From positions 64,075,006 to 64,139,005 of the forward strand of contig NC_080080.1 in NCBI RefSeq assembly GCF_949987535.1: a stretch of DNA of 64,000 nucleotides, written 5' to 3'. The stretch is from Balaenoptera acutorostrata (Eukaryota; Chordata; Mammalia; Artiodactyla; Balaenopteridae). Of this stretch, positions 41,401-54,520 are shown piece after piece. Made by a program: the position numbers and the translations under genes. The notes beneath the pieces were generated by a model, which worked only from the letters and a program-made list of their open reading frames with translations, was not told the DNA's origin and did not search any database. Position 1 is the stretch's first letter, and every line of letters starts with the position of its first letter.

Positions 41401-42160
41401 GTACCTACCAGGGCCAGTGGGCCGGCGGCATGCGGCACGGCTACGGCGTGCGCCAGAGCGTGCCCTACGGCATGGCCACGGTGATCCGCTCGCCGCTGCG
41501 CACGTCGCTGGCCTCGCTGCGCAGCGAGCAGAGCAACGGCAGCGTGCTCCACGACGCCGCGGCCGCCGCTGACAGCCCGGCCGGCAGCCGCGGGGGCTTC
41601 GTACTCAACTTCCATGCCGACGCCGAGCTCGCGGGCAAGAAGAAGGGCGGCCTCTTCCGCCGGGGCTCCCTCTTGGGAAGCATGAAACTGCGCAAGTCCG
41701 AATCCAAGTCCTCCATCTCCAGCAAGCGCAGCTCGGTCCGCAGCGACGCGGCCATGAGCCGAATCAGCTCCAGCGACGCCAACTCTACCATCAGCTTCGG
41801 CGACGTAGATTGTGATTTCTGCCCGGTGGAAGACCACGTGGACGCCACCACCACGGAAACCTACATGGGCGAGTGGAAGAACGACAAGCGCACTGGCTTC
41901 GGCATCAGCGAGCGCTCCAACGGCATGAAGTATGAAGGCGAGTGGGCAAATAACAAGAGGCACGGGTACGGCTGCACCGTGTTTCCCGACGGCTCCAAGG
42001 AAGAGGGAAAATACAAAAATAATATTCTGGTCCGGGGAATAAGGAAGCAGCTTATACCAATAAGAAATACAAAAACTAGGGAGAAGGTGGACAGAGCGAT
42101 CGAAGGCGCGCAAAGGGCAGCCGCCATGGCGAGAACCAAAGTGGAAATAGCAAATTCAAG
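41401..42160 (+). CDS. JPH1: JPH1 coding exon 2 (residues 127-380)
   Basis: This 760-base exon completes Gly127 (G/GT) and finishes MORN 6 ([14 protein letters not shown], residues 129-142). It then encodes the serine- and lysine-rich joining segment (about 150-275, with [11 protein letters not shown] and [16 protein letters not shown]) and MORN 7 and 8 ([14 protein letters not shown] from 281; [14 protein letters not shown] from 304). It ends in the start of the long alpha-helical region ([20 protein letters not shown]). The joining segment is rich in basic/Ser motifs typical of kinase sites. The acceptor is tctcgaag, with a poorish pyrimidine tract; the donor CAAG/GTACGT is strong. The exon ends two bases into codon 380, so exons 1+2 give 1,139 coding bases, about 57% of the roughly 660-residue protein. 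The helical, divergent and transmembrane exons are beyond the window. The frame is intact. Confidence 0.98.
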
Positions 42161-43131
42161 GTACGTACGCACAGGATGGGTGGTTCTGCCCGGGTCCTTC
42201 GCAACAGTGGAATATGAAATAATATGTTTGTCAGTCCTTTGGTGACATCACCACATAGGTTCTACAACTGCCAGAATCAAAGGTGGAAAATGATTAAGCC
42301 CAATAGAATGAGTCAGAAATGTACCTGCACTCTTCTGAAAGTTTCCGCCCTCAAACAATGTCGAAGGCACATTGCGGTTCCGTCTCTTTCCAGATGCCTT
42401 GCTTTAATGACTACTTTAGATACAGAGTTTTGCAACTTGCTCAGTGCTTCCTGGCCCTTCTAGCAGTTGTTATTAATGGTTTTTGCTTTTAAAAATATCA
42501 AAAGTTTAAGAACGTAAAGACACTCTTCCCCTTCCCCTGCCCCAGTGATGGCAGAATAAGAACTAGAAAGTAAGACTCCTAGCAGCGGCCACTGTTGAAA
42601 TCACTAGTTCAACATTAGCAACAAAGGGAGATGATCTGTTAATAGTTATTGACCGCTTCAGATTGCCTCCCTGATAGTGTTAATTATTATTGTATCACTG
42701 TTATTTTTTATGCTACAGAGATTTTTGTTTGTTTCTGAAATCCCAGGGAAATGGATCCGCTTTTGTACCATCACCTTATTTTATCTGGAAACAAAGCCTA
42801 GCTTTGAGGGAAAATAATTACATTCTCTGCAAATGGCTCCTCAGGGAAATCAGGAGACATGGAACTAACCATCTTCGGCCCAAAGATTCAGGAAAACATG
42901 GTAGATCTGTGGATCTTTCCTTTACTTCATTGAAGACGGAGTGGTGTATCTTCCCAGTAAACACAGGAGGCTTATTTCTGAAGGCTTATTAATGGACCCC
43001 TGTTTAATTCTTATAGATCAGGGAATACGAGGATGACAGAGAAGAGGTAGTAGATGGTAGAAATAATGCAATAGAATCAGTAGTCACTGAAAGTTTCCTA
43101 GCAGGCTAGCACTTAAAGAGTTAAAACTTTA

Positions 43132-43153
43132 TAAAAATTAAAGAAAAAAAAAA
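43132..43153 (+). mobile_element. Poly(A)-only retro-insertion with 17-bp target duplication
   Basis: A 22-base A-rich stretch (taaaaattaaagaaaaaaaa plus two A) is bracketed by an identical 17-base direct repeat, aaagagttaaaacttta, at 43,115-43,131 and 43,154-43,170. This is the footprint expected when the L1 machinery primes on a target and copies only the RNA tail. Confidence 0.65.
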
Positions 43154-44329
43154 AAAGAGTTAAAACTTTAAAGGGATGCTAATAATTTGCCAGCTCCTAT
43201 AACCTTTCTTTAGGTGTCTCTTCTAATTCCAAAAGTTTATATGATTTTATGCTTATAAGATTTTTTAAAAAATGTTTTGTTCTCCTCTTGTCTTGGCCCT
43301 GAGGGTAAAAATCACCACATGGAATTGAGAAAATGTCTCCACCTTGTTTTTTAAGGAATGTGCAAGAGAAAGGGGAGCAACTCTGAACATTTCAAGCGCC
43401 TCATTTTCAGAGGCAGAGACTGAGGTTCTGCCCAAGGTCACCCCACTGTCCCTGTCATTTCGGTCATTTTTCTCATTTGGTCATTTTTTACTCCACTAAC
43501 TCTTGTCTCCAATAATTCCTTAAGAGAGATGTTCAAATGACTGTTCCTTGAGAAAAATATTTTAAGGAGGGATTTTAAGGTGAGGCATTTGGTTGAGGCA
43601 TTTAAGTGACCCTTGGAGAACCACACTTCCATGGAAATGAATAGATAATTTAGGGAGGGGTGTAGACAGAGGAAGAGCTTTGTAGAACCTGGGCCTTAGA
43701 AGGAGTAGTTATGGTAAAGGGTGGAAGAGGTGTGGTGAAAAGGATGGGAGAGCTCTGGCCTAAAGCATCTGAGAACCACAGGTATTTGTTTATACTAGCT
43801 TCGTTGTTATTAGATTAGAAGAAAGAAAACTAAGAAGGGAGGATAGAGGGGAATGGGATAGTGACCCTTACTCACTAGCTCTGTGGCCAGCCTCACTGCA
43901 GCTAGTCGGGTGGTGGGCTGGGAATCCCCCAGGACCACTGTGAAGTGTCAGTGGTGGGTCGGGCTGGCCAGTGGGGTGGAGCTGTCTGCTCCCAACCTCT
44001 CGCCAACCATTAGTGCCACTTCAGGTGGTAACGGCAGCACTAGACAGGGAATGTGCTGTCATGTCCCCTGCCCAGCCCTGCTGTGCTTGTCACAGGTGTA
44101 GCTGTACAGGGGGATGGAAGCAGCCAGATAGCACGTGGAGGACCTCAGCATCAAGGGATCTGGTGAGCTTGCTCTGTCCGTTTGCAGAACCAGAGATTGG
44201 ATTCCCTGTTTGCCGACTTTGGGCTTACATATTAAACTGACAGGTTTTTTTTTTAATCCTACAGGAAAAATATATTTCCCATCCTTCTCTTTTAAAAAGG
44301 TACATTACAATTTCATGCCACTCTCCCCC

Positions 44330-44716
44330 TTTCCTCCATGCCCAGAATGACTCAGCCACTACAGCTTTCCTTCAGGGAAGTCTTTGCTCATCCCTCCCTC
44401 TGGCTGGTACCCAGGCCCGGCTCCCCTGGCCAGCCCCTCGGGCTGCTCCCCACTCTGGTTTAGACATAGAGCCTCTTCTTCACAGAGGGTTTCCCTACCC
44501 CCTACCCCTCCGACCCCACCCCCTCAGTCCAAATCCCCCCGTTAGTCTAAATCGTCATAGTATTTCAGTATGTTTGTGTAATATCTCTTTCTCCAGCTTA
44601 GATTGGAGAGCCAGGCCCTGAAGGCAGCTGGGCTCACTTTTGTATTACCAGCAGCTAGTTTAGATCAGGGCACTTTCATAAGAGCTCTAGTAAATATTTG
44701 TTGAATGAGTGAATCA
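44330..44716 (+). mobile_element. L2 3' end
   Basis: The text 'cttccttcagggaagtcttt', 'cagcttagattggagagcca' and finally 'gtaaatatttgttgaatgag' is the L2 3' end, including its terminal repeat-like phrase. Confidence 0.75.
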
Positions 44717-45175
44717 CATCCTCACTACTTTGGGTACGTACACTGCCAGTGTTTCTAATTCCATTTTGCCAGACGTTTTTAAACCGCAGTTCTCCGGCAG
44801 GAAACCTAGCTCTCACAGTTCATCACCCTGTAATCTGGCAACAGTCAAGGACATGCAGAAAATGCAAAAGTATGTGTTGGAGGTGCCCTTTTCCCTAATT
44901 AGGTCAACATCATTAAAGTGTCAAAACTAAAGCATAGCCAGGGAATAACAGATTCTGGTTAAGCCAAGGTGATAATTCCATTCTTCATGAGCTGGTCCAG
45001 TGATACCTGTGAGTGTCCGATAAGAAATTTCCAGGAAGTCAGCTTTTACTAACTACAATAACATTGGCCTATCCTACTTGACATCACCAAAATTTGTGAT
45101 AAGGCAGAACATAAGAGCTTATTGTCTTTAAAAAAAATCTAAGTTTGCTGAATATTCAGCTGTCTATTTCCTTTT

Positions 45176-45546
45176 TATTTATTTATTTATTTATTTATTT
45201 TTATTTTTGGCTGCATTGGGTTTTGGTTGCTGTGTGCGGGCTTTCTCTTGTTGCGGTGAGCAGGGGTTGCTCCTCGTTGCGGTGCGCAGGCTTCTCATTG
45301 CGGTGGCTTCTGTTGCGGAGCACGGGCTCTAGGTGCACGGGCTCAGTAGTTGTGGCATGCGGGCTCGGTAGTTGTGGCTCGTGGGCTCAGTAGTTGTGGC
45401 TCGCGGGCTCTAGACCGCAGGCTCAGTAGCTGTGGCGCACGGGCTTAGTTGCTCCGCGGCATGTGGGATCTTCCTGGACCAGGGCTCGAACCCGTGTCCC
45501 CTGCATTGGCAGGCAGATTCTTAACCACTGCGCCACCAGGGAAGCC
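45176..45546 (-). mobile_element. CHR-type SINE with exact 16-bp target duplication
   Basis: This is a minus-orientation copy with (TTTA)n on the left and ccaccagggaagcc on the right. The 16-base repeat ctgtctatttcctttt is identical at 45,160-45,175 and 45,547-45,562. The middle has an extra run of 'tagttgtggc(t/a)' modules compared with the 32- and 54-kb copies, so it belongs to a longer subtype. Confidence 0.96.
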
Positions 45547-47049
45547 CTGTCTATTTCCTTTTGAAAGGTTTTCTTGTCCAGCCATTTTTCTTTTTGGTCA
45601 TTTTTCTTTAGCTCAAACAGTAACATTCAGTGGAACAGTCCCTCACAAGATTACTTGACTGCATTCACACCTATTAAAGCGCAAAGTCAACCATGAGCCA
45701 GTGCACATTATGGATCCAAATTAAACTTACTACCACCAATTTTGGGAGGAAGCTCCATCTGCCAAGTTATCGTAAAGGGCAAGGCATTTGAGGTTCTAAA
45801 ATTCTGTTGGACAAAAGTTTTCTCTTTCTCTTTTGAAAATCGATATTATAGTTTATATTTTATCTTTCTTTTCTGTAATATTAGTGGCTATATCACATCT
45901 TTAAAAACAATTCTAGGTTACCTTTTCCATGAATTTTGTTGTTTCTTCTACTGGGGCTCTGGTTAATTTTCAACTGTTACTAGCATAAGTGATTTTTCAT
46001 CAGGAAGGTAGATTCCTTGTAATGCCTCATAAGTCATTTTAATGAAGAGGCTGTTGAATAAGTAAAGAAGTTTGAGGGGTACATCACCTGAAACGTGGGA
46101 ATTTATGGCTGAGAAGAGCATTGGTTATTTTTTTTCAGTTGTGTCTCCTGTGTTCTTCCATATCTGCCTTTGCTGCCTGTCGCCTTTTCCACCTGCTCTC
46201 ACCAGCCTATGAGCAGATTCCAGAGGCTTGGTTAAAACACTCAGGCCTTGAGGTGCGGAAAAGCTTCTGTGTGTAGGGACTGATATTTGCCTTTTTCTTC
46301 ACGGGAGGGTTGTTTTAAGGGTTGAGTGAAAGAGTGGGTGTCATGGGACTTGAACCTGTAAATCCCTACGTCTAGTTAATGTTTTAGAAAATGTGTTGAT
46401 CCTACAAGTACCATTCCCAAAAGTGAAGGTTGATAGAAGACCAAGAAGCCAGCCTGAGATGGAGGTAAATATGGAAGCAGGAAGGGAAGGAAGGCTTGGG
46501 GAGCAGAAATAGGGCTAAGCAAAAAGGAACGGAGTTAAGTCCACCAGGCTTGACCGCCTGTGTGCAGACGTGTGTGTCCAGACTCACCCCTTTCCCAGCC
46601 TCAGTCGGTGTGGACTCAATATATTGTCAATATATTGTCATATTGTTTGGATATGTTAGCGTCGGTCACCATTATCCTTTACGTGTGTTGTGGTTTCTGT
46701 ATTGCACATCAGAGTTTTAAATACATGTTTGTCGTTTTTAACCAAAGGTTGCCCATTTTCCATGGGAGCAAGTGAGGCACCCGCTCTAATTTCCTCACGT
46801 TCCTCTCCAGGCTGTTGAAAGAAAGACATGCTTCTTCCTATCACGGGGCCCAGGACTTCTTAAGGGGCCGAGCAGTCACTGAGAATTCTCTGGGTGTGTG
46901 GAGAGAGCAGCTGAAACCACAAAGATAACCTAGGCGTCAGCCCTGTCCTGCCCCTAAGCAGGGGGCAGAGCTTGGCTATATAATGCTAGTCCAGAGGCCG
47001 AACTGGGAAGCACAGAGAAAGCCCTTGCCCTGCTCTTCTCCTTCAGCTC

Positions 47050-47057
47050 TGACGTCA
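47050..47057. promoter_or_regulatory. Consensus CRE (TGACGTCA) in JPH1 intron 2
   Basis: The exact palindrome TGACGTCA lies 67 bp downstream of a TATATAA sequence (46,977-46,983) in otherwise unassigned DNA. Function is not shown; an 8-base site occurs by chance once in many tens of kilobases. Confidence 0.4.
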
Positions 47058-49079
47058 TATGACATGATGGCTTAACAGGTCATTAACGCATGACATGGGA
47101 ACACATTGTATCATGAGCACCTTATAAAACGTTCTTAGGCCATCTCATCTCTAAATATCTTTCTTAAAAAAAATTCTTCCTCCAGCCCTCCCAGGGCCAG
47201 GCCCATTCAGAAACCCTGAGGCATTGAGGTGAGCCTGAGTTTTAAATATTCACAGGTAGGTCCAAGCAATACAGATTTAATGAAACTCAGTCTTGGGCCA
47301 CCATGATGGGAGGACCACACAGGTATCCAGGCTCTAGGGCCATTAGAAACATTCCTTTTTAAACCCTGAATCGTGTAAGCGTGGCTCTCCACTTTGAACA
47401 GGGAGGGCGAGGAGAAGGTGCCCGTAAGTGGTGTGAGTGGCACGTGAGGTAATAGTCAATTCTGCAGAGACCTGCTGGGTGGAAACCAGCTGTGAAGGCT
47501 GGAGGGAAAAAACAGTCCAGGGTGATGATAGCCTAGGCTTGGGGGACACACGTTGGCCTGGTTTTAACTGCAGAAATCTGAGCTTGCCCCAGACAGTACA
47601 AATTTCGGCAGATTCCATCTCATTTAGCTGTGAAATAGGACACTTTCCTGATTCAGTCAATGTGGAGCCTTAAGGCAGCAGTTACTTTTTAGTACAGCTT
47701 CGTTGTAATGGAAACCACCCTGCTGAACTGTTTTCCGGAAAGGCGAAGGTGTGATTGGGTTCAAGTTCCATCCCGTGTGCTCCATAGGAACTTGGGCTTC
47801 GCCCCGGAGAAGCTGTTTTGGGGCCAGTGGCAGGGTTCTGTGCGCGTGCTAACCTAGCGGGGCAGCACCTGGGAGCGGCAGCTGCCAGACGGCCCGAGCA
47901 CCCAGCTCACAACTTTCCGTCATGGATTAAGCTGACTCTACCAATCTCACTTTACTCAAGACACCAAACTGGACGCTTGCAAGACTAGTGCCTTGCAAAT
48001 CTTTGAGATGCTTTTCTTATTATAGATGAAATATGAACATTGTGTTTAGGAACAGGATCCAACAAATGCCAAAGGTATTTATGTAAGTCACTCAGCTTCA
48101 GTCCAGTGGCCTCTTGGGAATACAACCAAATCAGCTTTTAATAATTTTGCCCTTCTGTTTCAGTTGGTGTTTCACATTTATTTGTATAATATGCTCAATT
48201 CAGAATAAGCTGCTTTATCAGAAATTTAATTAACGTGTAAGGAATCCAGATTGCCTCAAAAATAGTACAGCTCTTTGAAGTCAAATCTTAGGATTTCCCT
48301 GTGCGCCAAAAGAAACTTATTCAAGCCAAGTACAATACAATTAATTTTTAATTTACTTTCTAGTATTTTAAAACTGATCCGTTATGCCAGAGATTAACAA
48401 ATCATTGTGTTATATTTTTTGTTAGCATCTAAAAACTTTTAAATGAGGTAAAATTTTTTGCTAAATTTTACAGTATCAAGTCAATCAAATTTTGAGCTCA
48501 GTTGCTTGGTCTAAGTGTCCCTCTCAGTTTCATTTCTTTTTATTTTTTTATTTTTTACATTGGTGAGGGAGCATTTTGGAATTAGGATTTCAAGATTTCA
48601 TACGTATACTTCCGTCTATTAGGGGAAAGGCCTGAGATTCATAGGGGGAGCCTCTTAGTCAAAACTTGTTGAGGAAATATCCCATAGAAGCTGAAGTTTA
48701 GGGTTCAAGAGCGAGGATGGTGGGGTGTCAGATGATGGGCCTCCACCCACCCTCCACCAGCCCTAGTCACTTGTTCACACCCCCTCCGACTCCTCCCAAT
48801 GATTTCAGAATCAGTTGAGCTATGGACTGACAGGCTACCTTGCAAAGATGCAAATGCCCTGACAGCGTGGTACCTTTAGCCCGTATCTGTCATCTGTTAA
48901 CAAGTTAGTTAACAGCCTGGCCTGGATTCCCAGAAAAGACAGCCCATTTTATAAGGTTTGCTTTCTTATCTCAGTGAAATATTAATTCCAGCCACTCACC
49001 GATTACGTACTATGTAAATGTAAAATTATGATTAGGACCTAGTCCTTTCTGTCATAGCATCTGGTTGGTACAGATTGAA

Positions 49080-49960
49080 AAAGCAGTTACCTATTGGATG
49101 ATAGGCACCTTGCTGTGAGTTTAGGTAGCACACAGGAGGAGCTTAATCATAGGCTGGGGCTGGAGGCGAGATTCTGCAGGTGGTATCAAGCTGGGAACCA
49201 AAGGATGGGTAGATGTTTTCCAGAAGAAGGTGGAGGGTGGTGCAGAGGACAGTGGCACTCGTGTATTTGGGAGGCTGTAAAATGTTTGGTATGGCTGGAA
49301 AAGAGGGTGCTAGGTGGCGGTTGTTGAGAGATGAGGTGGAGAAGTAAGCAGGGGCTCACTGACCTATAAGGAATTCAGATGTTATCCCGAAGACAGAGGA
49401 GACCTGTTGATAGTTTCAGGCAGAAGAATTACATGATCAAGTATTAGAAAGATCAGTCTGTTTGCAGGTGGTATAGAGATTGGGAAGTGGAAGGGGCAGG
49501 CAATAAAACTGGAGACAGATTAAGTTGTAATCGGCTGACCAGGAATCTAGGTAAGAGCCCGTGGGGTGAGCTAAGCAGTGGCAGTGGAGGTGGGAAGAAG
49601 TGAATGTATGGGCGAGAGCCTCCCAGGCAGACCCAGTAGGACTTGGTTGATGGTGTGGTGAACCCAGAAGAGTCAGTGACTCGGGTTTCTGGCCTGGACA
49701 GCTAGAAGGATGCTGGTCCTGTTTATTGAAACAAGGGACCAGGGAGGAAGGTACAGGTTTAAAGAAGATGAGTTTGGATTTTTGACTTCTTAAATTTTGA
49801 GATGCCCAAAAGACAAAAGGGGCCGTGGGCCTGGAACTCAGAAAGATTTGTACTGTATGTAAAGAGCTCAGACGGTAACCCTGAGGAACAATGACATGTA
49901 GGAGCCCTGCCACGAAAGAGGAATTCCATGTACGTGATACTAGACACAGCTGTTTTTTAA
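49080..49960. repeat. Long ancient interspersed repeat, family unassigned
   Basis: Phrases such as 'agaattacatgatcaagtat', 'gttgtaatcggctgaccagg' and 'gatgagtttggatttttgac' have the style of an old mammal-wide repeat present in many copies. It explains the 238-codon minus-strand frame (49,437-50,153), which has no protein-like domain. Confidence 0.45.
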
Positions 49961-50394
49961 GAAGTACCAATAAAGCAGTCCTCACATTAAGTGCTTGGGA
50001 ATCTGTTGCCTTATGACAATGCAATTCAGGTATCCGAATGTCCATTCTTGAATTTGTGAAATTACGCTTTCTAAGATTTGTGCTCAAGGGACATACCCAG
50101 CGAGCAAGATAGATATGTTGGCCTGTTTCTTTCTTGGCAACGCACGGGAACAAAATATCACTATCAGAAATTATTAGGCTAAAGAAACATCATTTGGCAA
50201 ACATTTATTTAGTGCCAGCCCTGTCCAAACATGGCACTAGGCCCTAGGAATACAGAGATGAATAAGAAAGGAAACGTGTTGTTAAGACCAGATACGCTGG
50301 CAGGTTCCTGTGCAGCAGGACAGGAGCTGGGAGTGAGGCGGGGCTGCAGGCTGGAGGGCCCACCTGGAAGCACATAACCCAGCCTGGGTGGTTT

Positions 50395-50525
50395 GTTGCA
50401 GACCGTTTCCCGTGCTCTTTGCACAAGCAGCTCCCTCTGCCTGGAATGCCCTCCCTGCCAGGCCCCCTTCCTTTGCCTAACCCCTGTTAGTCTCTTGTGA
50501 CCACTCTCAAGATGCACAGCAGGCC
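50395..50525 (+). mobile_element. L2 fragment
   Basis: The phrase 'ctccctctgcctggaatgcc' is the hallmark of the L2 3' coding end, followed by 'cctttgcctaacccctgtta'. Confidence 0.7.
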
Positions 50526-51059
50526 CGGACTAAATTAAGGAAACTTAATAAAACGTCTCTTCAAATATGTGATGTCACCCCTAACAATAGGAATGTAAAG
50601 TAAGGGAAGAACGTAAAGTACAGAAGAATTTTATAATGCGGAAGGGCAGATTAACAGTGCTTTCTTTAAAAAATATTAAACTGTTAAAATACTTAAATTA
50701 TTTTCGTTTAAATCACATTTTTTAATTTAAATTAAGATTTCTGCATAGAGTCTATAAGATGATTTTTTTTTCATTTTATAATTCATTTATTTATAACAAG
50801 GCCTGGTCATAACATCTTAAAAATGTACATAGCCTTTAATACGTTCTACTTTGTGCAATTCAACTGAATAATTGAAAAATGTGTTAAAAGATTGTAATAC
50901 AAAATTTTCAAAACAGCCCGAATGCCCTATTAGAAAATCAGCTTAAAAAGTTATGATCTAGCCTATGCAATAAAATTATAGTCATCTATTGATAAGATTG
51001 CAGATGACTGTTTATTACATGGAAAGTTATTAATATTATGTTATCTGAAAAAAGGATTT

Positions 51060-52075
51060 TTTTTATTTTTATTTTTATTTTTTTAACATCTTTATTGGAG
51101 TATAATTGCTTTACAATGGTGTGTTAGTTTCTGCTTTATAACAAAGTGAATCAGTTATACGTATACATATGTTCCCATATCTCTTCCCTCTTACGTCTCC
51201 CTCCCTCCCACCCTCCCTATCCCACCCCTCTAGGTGGTCACAAACCACCGAGCTGATCTCCCTGTGCTATGCGGTTGCTTCCCACTAGCTATCTATTTTA
51301 CATTTGGTAGTGTATATATGTCCATGCCACTCTCCACTTTGTCCCAGCTTACCCTTCCCCCTCCCCGTATCCTCAATTCCATTCTCTAGTAGGTCTGTGT
51401 CTTTATTCCCGTCTTACCCCTAGGTTCTTCATGACCGTTTTTTTTTTTTCTTAGATTCCATATATATGTGTTAGCATACGGTATTTGTTTTTCTCTTTCT
51501 GACTTACTTCACTCTGTATGACAGACTCTAGGTCCATCCACCTCACTACAAATAACTCAATTTTGTTTCTTTTTATGGCTGAGTAATATTCCATTGTATA
51601 TATGTGCCACATCTTCTTTATCCATTCATCTGTCGATGGACACTTAGGTTGCTTCCATGTCCTGGCTATTGTAAATAGAGCTGCAGTGAACATTTTGGTA
51701 CATGACTCTTTTTGAATTATGGTTTTCTCAGGGTATATGCCCAGTAGTGGGATTGCTGAGTCGTATGGTAGTTCTATTTTAGTTTTTTAAGGGACCTCCA
51801 TACTGTTCTCCATAGTGGCTGTATCAATTTACATTCCCACCAACAGTGCAAGAGTGTTGCCTTTTCTCCACACCCTCTCCAGTATTTATCGTTTGTAGAT
51901 TTTTTGATGATGGCCATTCTGACCGGTGTGAGATGATATCTCATTGTAGTTTTGATTTGCATTTCTCTAATGATTAATGATGTTGAGCATTCTTTCATGT
52001 GTTTGTTGGCAATCTGTATATCTTCTTTGGAGAAATGTCTAGGTCTTCTGCCCATTTTTGGATTGGGTATATAAG
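51060..52075 (-). mobile_element. L1, about 1 kb, 5'-truncated
   Basis: It starts with a T-rich stretch (the poly(A) on the minus strand) and 'ttaacatctttattggagta', the 3' end of the same L1 subtype as at 12.7 kb. It then holds the C-terminal ORF2 coding text on the minus strand (WKQPKCPSTDEWIKKMWHIY at about 51,660). It ends near 52,075. Several frameshifts are present. The flanks did not give a clear target duplication. Confidence 0.92.
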
Positions 52076-52526
52076 GTGATTTTTGACGGTAGCAGGAATC
52101 TCATTAGCAGCCTTTGGATACAGAAACACCAAAGGTAGCTGTTTAGCAGTTAGTGAATTTTTTGGCAGTGTTTCCAGATATGGAAGCAGTGTAGACACTC
52201 TAAACGGTTCTCCCGTGTATATCATGCATCAGTGCAAGCGCCCTTCCCCTTTTGCTCTGAGGATAGCAATTGGGGTGCTACCTTTTAGCCACGTGCAGAC
52301 AGACATGTCTTGCTTGACTGGTTACCTGGTGCCTGGACCTGTGCTGTGAGCTTGTCATCTGTCATCTCACCTAATCCCCATGGCAACTCTGTGAGTAGGT
52401 AGGAAACTGAGGTATAGAAAGGTCACAAAACAAGTAGACGACCTATCAAGGGAGGATCCCAGACAGCATAACCATCAGAGCCCAAGGCTTTAACCTCCAC
52501 TGGATTGTGAGAATTAGGGTAGGATT

Positions 52527-52543
52527 TTTTTTTTTTTTTTTTT
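52527..52543. repeat. Poly(T) tract
   Basis: A run of about 17 T lies here; the downstream flank is not a recognisable retro-element. A similar run of 18 T lies at 56,520-56,537. Confidence 0.85.
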
Positions 52544-54218
52544 CTTTAACCCACATCCTCTCTCGGTTCCTAAAGGAAGATCTGTCTGGAAGCAGAATTA
52601 TTTAGTCATATACTTCATTTGCCACTGTTTTCCTTTAACAGACATTATTCATTCAACAGCCACAAACCTTGTGCAGGAGACAAACGTAAACAGATACTGT
52701 CAACATAGTATGGTAAATGCTGAGGGAAACCTGTGAGCATGCATAGTGGAAGAGGAACACCAAACGCGCGTGGGGCTTAAGGGAGTGGGGCTGAGCCTGA
52801 GCCGTGGAGATGAGGCAGGAAGCAGACGGTGGCAAGGATTCTCCAGACCAAAGGAACATCCTGGGAGGCCAGAGTGGAGTGAAAGCGCGTGGGGTGAGTT
52901 CCTGCAAGCAGTGCGACTGGAGGGCAGCACTCCCCAGGCGTGCCCCATCCTCCCCGAGGGCAGATCCCCGAGGGCTGCTGAGAAATTCCTGGTCCTCCCC
53001 CTGCTGCTGAATTAACTCTTCTTTGGCCGAGGCCCAGAGGTCTGCATTTTGCAAACCTCCCAGGTTACTCTCAGGCGCACTGAAGTTTGCTACGTTGAGA
53101 TACGATGGGAGACGAGGGTGGTGAGGGTTTGGGAGCTGGGTTTTCCACTGCTGGCCTTGGGGAGTCTTTGAAGGAATTTGATCAGGAAACCATCTGCCTT
53201 TGAGATGGATTTAAATGGGGCCAAGGCTGGAGGCCTGGTCTGTGGAGATGACAGAGACCCAGTCGAAGGCTGGGGTGGTAGAGAAGCAGGGGATAAAACG
53301 AGCAGAAATTGACAGACTGGAAGTGGTGGGTGAGGAGCAGAGGCAGGTCTGGGACCTTGTGTGTCTGATGCTCTAATGCCCCTAAATCAGGTCAGCAAAA
53401 CGTGTCGTTCATTCCCAGAATATGGGTGATTTATTTCTGACATATTGAACAAGTAATCGTTCCAGGTTTCTTTTTTCTCACCGATGCAATGGGAGTGAGG
53501 AAGTGGGAAAAACTGGACCAGGCAGTCACAGAAAGCCCCGGTCTGGGTCTCTGCCATCCTGTGAATTCACCTCCTTTGCCTGTTTTTGAACCTTGACTTC
53601 ACATAACTCTACCAACGATGCCTTGTACAGAAACTACTCCGTGAGTAAATCACTCAGTGAAACACCACTGATGTTTTACTCTTCCAACTCTAGACTTGTC
53701 TGCAATCAGAAGATGGTGGACTGAAAGGGGAAATGACCTACCGTGCAAACTGTTAGGGACAGGCTTGTAGTGAGGAACATCGAGCCAAAATCAAAACGGT
53801 TTTGAAGCACACCTGACATACCAGTCAATGTTGATCAAGTCAGAGACATTGTTAGATGCTCACACACTTACACCTGCACTAGCCCTCAAGGGGGAGAGGA
53901 AGCGTGAGCCTGACCCCGTGCCCCTCTGCCCATGCACACCACACACAAGCTTCGAGTTGGTGGGAGGTAACTTGTACTCATAGAAGTCTTTAAATAATAG
54001 CACAAAGTAATACATTCAGTCAACTGTTACCCCTCTGTCCCCGTTCCATACAGGTTTTGAAGAAGATTAAAATGTCTTAAATGGTCAGTCTTATAGGTAT
54101 TAAAAAGAAATAAATTGTTCATGAAACAGGTCCAAAGACTTTTTACTTGGCCACATATTGTAATATTTTGGGTTTTTGTTTTTTTTGTTTTTTTTAATAT
54201 TTTGAATGTCATTTGGTT

Positions 54219-54223
54219 TTATT

Positions 54224-54254
<31 letters not shown>

Positions 54255-54520
54255 TTTGGCTGTGTTGGGTCTTCGTTTCTGTGCGAGGGCTTTCTCTAGT
54301 TGCGGCGAGCAGGGGCCACTCTTCATCGCGGTGCGTGGGCCTCTCACTGTCGCGGCCTCTCTTGTTGCGGAGCACAGGCTCCAGACGCGCAGGCTCAGTA
54401 GTTGTGGCTCACGGGCCTAGTTGCTCCGCGGCATGTGGGATCTTCCCAGACCAGGGCTCGAACCCATGTCCCCTGCATTGGCAGGCAGATTCTCAACCAT
54501 TGCGCCACCGGGGAAGCCCC
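54219..54520 (-). mobile_element. CHR-type SINE, minus orientation
   Basis: (TTTA)n on the left, tctgtgcgagggctttctct and ccagggctcgaacccatgtc inside, and ccaccggggaagcccc at the right end. It is nearly identical to the copy at 32.1 kb over its body. No clear duplication was found because both flanks are T-rich. Confidence 0.94.

Noticed and set aside
49437..50153. 238-codon minus-strand frame
   Set aside because: It overlaps an ancient interspersed repeat, the translation shows no domain, and there are no splice or promoter features.
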